From the NCBI GenBank assembly GCA_030560485.1, contig JAKTTS010000161.1, forward strand, positions 1-29,080: a DNA stretch of 29,080 nt, written 5' to 3'. Of the stretch, positions 26,525-29,080 are shown one piece after another. Position numbers and translations under genes: made by a program. Each line of letters starts with the position of its first letter. Position 1 is the stretch's first letter. Below the pieces are notes generated by a model that ran no database searches, was not told the origin of the DNA, and saw nothing but the letters and a program-made list of their open reading frames with translations. The stretch is from Ascoidea tarda (nom. inval.). Taxonomy: Eukaryota > Ascomycota > Saccharomycetes > Ascoideales > Ascoideaceae.

Positions 26525-27919
26525 TCATTGGTAATCTGGTGGAGACGACCAAATATTAACTGTAGCCTTGCTCAAAGAGTCTGTTGCAACTGCTAGACCA
26601 TCTGGAGATACAGCAATGTGACGTATATCACATCCTCTCCCATCAATCTTGCTAATTATACAACCTGTTAAGGTGTCCCAAACAAGCCCTCCAATTCCAT
26701 CAACAGCTGTAAACATTAACCTTCCTGATTTTGAAAAGTTGATATCCATGATCCCATCGTCATCAGTAGTTGAAGCTATCGATGCTGATGATGGGGAGAT
26801 ATTGTATCCATAGCTGGTCGCATAATTTTCAGATACCGGTGAGATGTCCATATTAAACTTGTTTATTTTGCTAAATTCACTATTAGCAGGCGAATTTATC
26901 AAAAACTTATCCAACTCAACAGATCCAACTCTGATGTCATAAAAGTAAATGCTTTTCAAGCTAGTTCCAACTGCATAATAATTATCTTTTGGAAGAAACT
27001 TCAAAGAAGTAACATCATTGAATATATTTCTATTATTGAAAGGATTGTACTCTAAAGGAATTGATAATTTTGCAATGGACGAAGGACTTCTGTAATCGTA
27101 TATTTTTATTGAACCGTTAACACCTCCAGCAATGAGCAAATTTCCATTCCTAATTCCTCTGTCTTTTACATTTGTTGTCACAGCTAATATTTCTGAAAGA
27201 TTCTGCTCGTATGTTCTTATGGCTATACTTTTATTTATATCCCATAGATGAATATTCTTGCTCGAGGTTGTTAATATTGAAGAGTCATCAAGGAATTCAC
27301 ATGTTTGTATCGAGCCATCCTTGTCTTGGACAGCCAAAACAGTTAGCAATGATGGTGAAGTAAATAGGGTAGATAATTCAATGTTATTTTTTCTGGGTTC
27401 GTTTGAGATGATGTGGTTATCATAATTGATAGATCTATTGAAAATAGATTCGTAGTCAGGCAAGCGAAATATAGAACATCTATTATCTAAACAGCCAGCA
27501 GCAATTAACCTTGAGCTAGGTGAAATATCGCAAGAAATAGTATATTCTGTTGAATTTAATTTTAGTATTCCAATTTTCAATCCAATAGTTGCGTCCCAAT
27601 AGAGCATTTTGTGATCGCAATCAGCAGACAATAAATGTTTCGAGTCTGAAGCCCATTTCATACACTGTATTTGGTTTCCATGACCTCTCATATTGTAGTA
27701 ATTTTTCAAATTAAGCTGATTTTTTGTTATTTTTACAAGGTTAGGCGACAGGGCAGTAACTTCTGTTAAAGAAGTATCCTTGAGACCATCTAACTTTTTG
27801 GTTATCTGCCTTTCTAGTAGCTGTCTATCATTATCTATGAGCTGAATTTTATGCTGAAGAATTTGTATTTGTTTGTTAAGTGGAAGTGGAACGCTTTGCA
27901 GTTTAGTTGGTGAAGCCAT
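26525..27919 (-). CDS. STE4: Heterotrimeric G-protein beta subunit (pheromone pathway), Ste4-like
   Basis: The 464-residue product has an N-terminal coiled coil (about 12-45, QIQILQHKIQLIDNDRQLL), which in G-beta pairs with G-gamma, followed by seven WD-type blades. Matches to S. cerevisiae Ste4 include SLTEVTALSPNLVKITKNQLNL, SCDISPSSRLIAAG, YDYRSPSS, MDINFSKSGRLMF and SPDGLAVATDS near the end. In yeast the Ste4-Ste18 dimer, released from Gpa1 by pheromone, activates the mating MAPK cascade. The WD signatures are unusually worn: blade one reads SADCDHKMLYWD where SASQDG is usual, and the last blade reads TDSLSKATVNIW instead of TGSWDS-x-x-KIW. An insertion lies between later blades (NSEFSKINKFNMD and following). 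The frame extends upstream to a TTG at 27946; the ATG at 27919 (MASPTKLQ) is chosen. Confidence 0.87.
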   Translation of the reverse strand: MASPTKLQSVPLPLNKQIQILQHKIQLIDNDRQLLERQITKKLDGLKDTSLTEVTALSPNLVKITKNQLNLKNYYNMRGHGNQIQCMKWASDSKHLLSADCDHKMLYWDATIGLKIGILKLNSTEYTISCDISPSSRLIAAGCLDNRCSIFRLPDYESIFNRSINYDNHIISNEPRKNNIELSTLFTSPSLLTVLAVQDKDGSIQTCEFLDDSSILTTSSKNIHLWDINKSIAIRTYEQNLSEILAVTTNVKDRGIRNGNLLIAGGVNGSIKIYDYRSPSSIAKLSIPLEYNPFNNRNIFNDVTSLKFLPKDNYYAVGTSLKSIYFYDIRVGSVELDKFLINSPANSEFSKINKFNMDISPVSENYATSYGYNISPSSASIASTTDDDGIMDINFSKSGRLMFTAVDGIGGLVWDTLTGCIISKIDGRGCDIRHIAVSPDGLAVATDSLSKATVNIWSSPPDYQ

Positions 27920-28383
27920 ATTGGAAAACAAAAAAAAATATTTCAAGATAACACAAGGTTTTGAAAGTTTGATTGAAATAAATACGTATAATGGTTATAT
28001 TTGTAAATTTTGGTTTTCTGTGTATTGAAGGGATAGTCTATCAGCAGAAAATTAATTTGCAGCCAAATAAATTTGGAAAAAGGAGAGCCAAAATGTTGAG
28101 TTAAAAAGAAAAGGGTCAAATCAGAGGGAGCAAAAAAGTATGAAGTATGAACAGTGTCAAAATGAGGTTTGAGGATTTTGTAGCCTCAAAAAAGAAACTG
28201 CAAACAAGAACCAAGCGATTAGGTTTGGAACCAGAAATACGGAACACAACTTGATAGAATTATGTAGCTGCTTAATTTAGAAATGCTGCTACATAAATTC
28301 GGTTTGAAATGCTTTTTGACTTCACGTAATGTTATAGAATCATGGATCCTGAACATCAGGTATCACTATTTACAGTTCCAGAA
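27920..28383 (-). promoter_or_regulatory. STE4 upstream region / CAF16 3' flank
   Basis: These 464 bp of AT-rich DNA lie between two minus-strand genes. I looked for pheromone response elements (TGAAACA) on both strands and saw no exact copy. No other site, repeat or gene is evident. Confidence 0.45.
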
Positions 28384-29080
28384 CTATAACCTTCTGTTTC
28401 TACTGAAATATTCACCAACCCTGTCAGGCTGATCAAAATAGATGTGCTCAAATTTCTTCTTCAATTCCTCCCACGTAGGTCTGTTTTTTTCTTCATCTCT
28501 CGAGCCTCTTTCAACCAAATCATGAACTAACCAGTTTAATGCTAGAGGATGTATACTGTAAACAGGTTCCAATTTAATTTTTTCTTGTTCATTACTTTGA
28601 ACAACATCTTTCGATTCTTCAGCAATGGAAATGGCCTTCTCAATAGAATCCCCATACGCTTCACTGCTGATATTATGAGTTTTATCGTCAATAATCAAAC
28701 TTTTACCAACTTCTAAATTTTTCAATACTTTGCCACCACTCATGTGAATAACATGGGTTGGCCAGTTAGATAAACCATCGAATATGTGAGTAGCATAAAC
28801 AATGCAACACTTTCGTGTTAGTGTTTCCTTTTTTAGAAATGCTATTAACCTTGCTCTCACTAGGACATCTAGGTCAACTGTCACCTCATCCAATAGCAAT
28901 ACGGTCCATGGTTTTAGTAAACCCATTACCAATTGCACTCTTCTCCGTTCGCCATCACTAACATTGTTCATCCTCCAATTGAGATTAATATCTAGCAATT
29001 CAATTAACTCATCCCTTTTTTCGGGGAAATTGTCACCGCCAACAGAGTTGATTAACAATAATACAGACATGTCTCTTCTA
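28384..29080 (-). CDS. CAF16: ABC-type ATPase Caf16, C-terminal part, cut by the right window edge
   Basis: The frame is open to the window edge (codons for R-R-D precede the first Met at 29070). Alignment by eye with S. cerevisiae Caf16 places that Met in mid-protein, in the stretch corresponding to NRDIGVLELL. The N-terminal Walker A part is therefore outside the window. Visible in order are the ABC signature variant VSDGERRRVQLVMGLLKPW, Walker B TVLLLDEVTVDLDVL with the catalytic Glu, and the H-loop YATHIFDGLSNWP. These are followed by the Caf16-type tail with SIHPLALNWLVHD. Caf16 is a soluble, non-transporter ABC protein associated with the Ccr4-Not complex in S. cerevisiae. An acidic, variable segment lies between the H-loop and SIHPLAL. 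Confidence 0.9.
   Translation of the reverse strand, partial: RRDMSVLLLINSVGGDNFPEKRDELIELLDINLNWRMNNVSDGERRRVQLVMGLLKPWTVLLLDEVTVDLDVLVRARLIAFLKKETLTRKCCIVYATHIFDGLSNWPTHVIHMSGGKVLKNLEVGKSLIIDDKTHNISSEAYGDSIEKAISIAEESKDVVQSNEQEKIKLEPVYSIHPLALNWLVHDLVERGSRDEEKNRPTWEELKKKFEHIYFDQPDRVGEYFSRNRRL

Overview
The window is nuclear DNA of a budding yeast (Saccharomycotina). The genes are intronless, AT-rich and densely packed, and almost all have clear Saccharomyces cerevisiae counterparts. CTG codons are nearly absent: I found none in the PHO84-, HOM2- or YNL134C-like genes. The few present lie in poorly conserved stretches. This is compatible with a CUG-reassigned lineage (for example the Ascoidea/Saccharomycopsis group) but does not prove it, and the species cannot be fixed from sequence alone.

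Layout, left to right: the 3' part of a coiled-coil protein gene (cut by the window edge); PHO84-like phosphate transporter; about 1.9 kb holding two decayed tandem copies of an APH-family kinase gene; HOM2 (aspartate-semialdehyde dehydrogenase); RGD2-like F-BAR/DEP/RhoGAP; a GFD2/YDR514C-like DEDDh exonuclease with a heptad-repeat tail; SKI3 (TPR scaffold of the Ski complex); an Asn-rich unknown protein; CAB1 (pantothenate kinase) behind a GC-rich promoter; an EIS1-like eisosome protein; a YNL134C-type zinc-less MDR oxidoreductase; GCN5 (acetyltransferase plus bromodomain); STE4 (pheromone G-beta); and the C-terminal part of CAF16 (ABC-type ATPase), cut by the right edge. The genes belong to unrelated pathways and look like an ordinary chromosomal neighbourhood, not an operon-like cluster.

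No intact mobile element, CRISPR array, rRNA or tRNA gene was found. The points most worth a second look are: unusual substitutions at near-invariant sites of the GCN5 catalytic loop and bromodomain; two tiny upstream ORFs that abut or overlap the GCN5 start; the tandem APH pseudogenes; the 21-bp repeat tail of the exonuclease; and promoters that are more GC-rich than the genes. All six CACGTG sites in the window lie in these upstream regions.

The evidence is motif recognition by eye, comparison with remembered family sequences, and hand counting. Nothing here was run through a search tool. I see no convincing wholly new system; most of the content is conserved yeast housekeeping.
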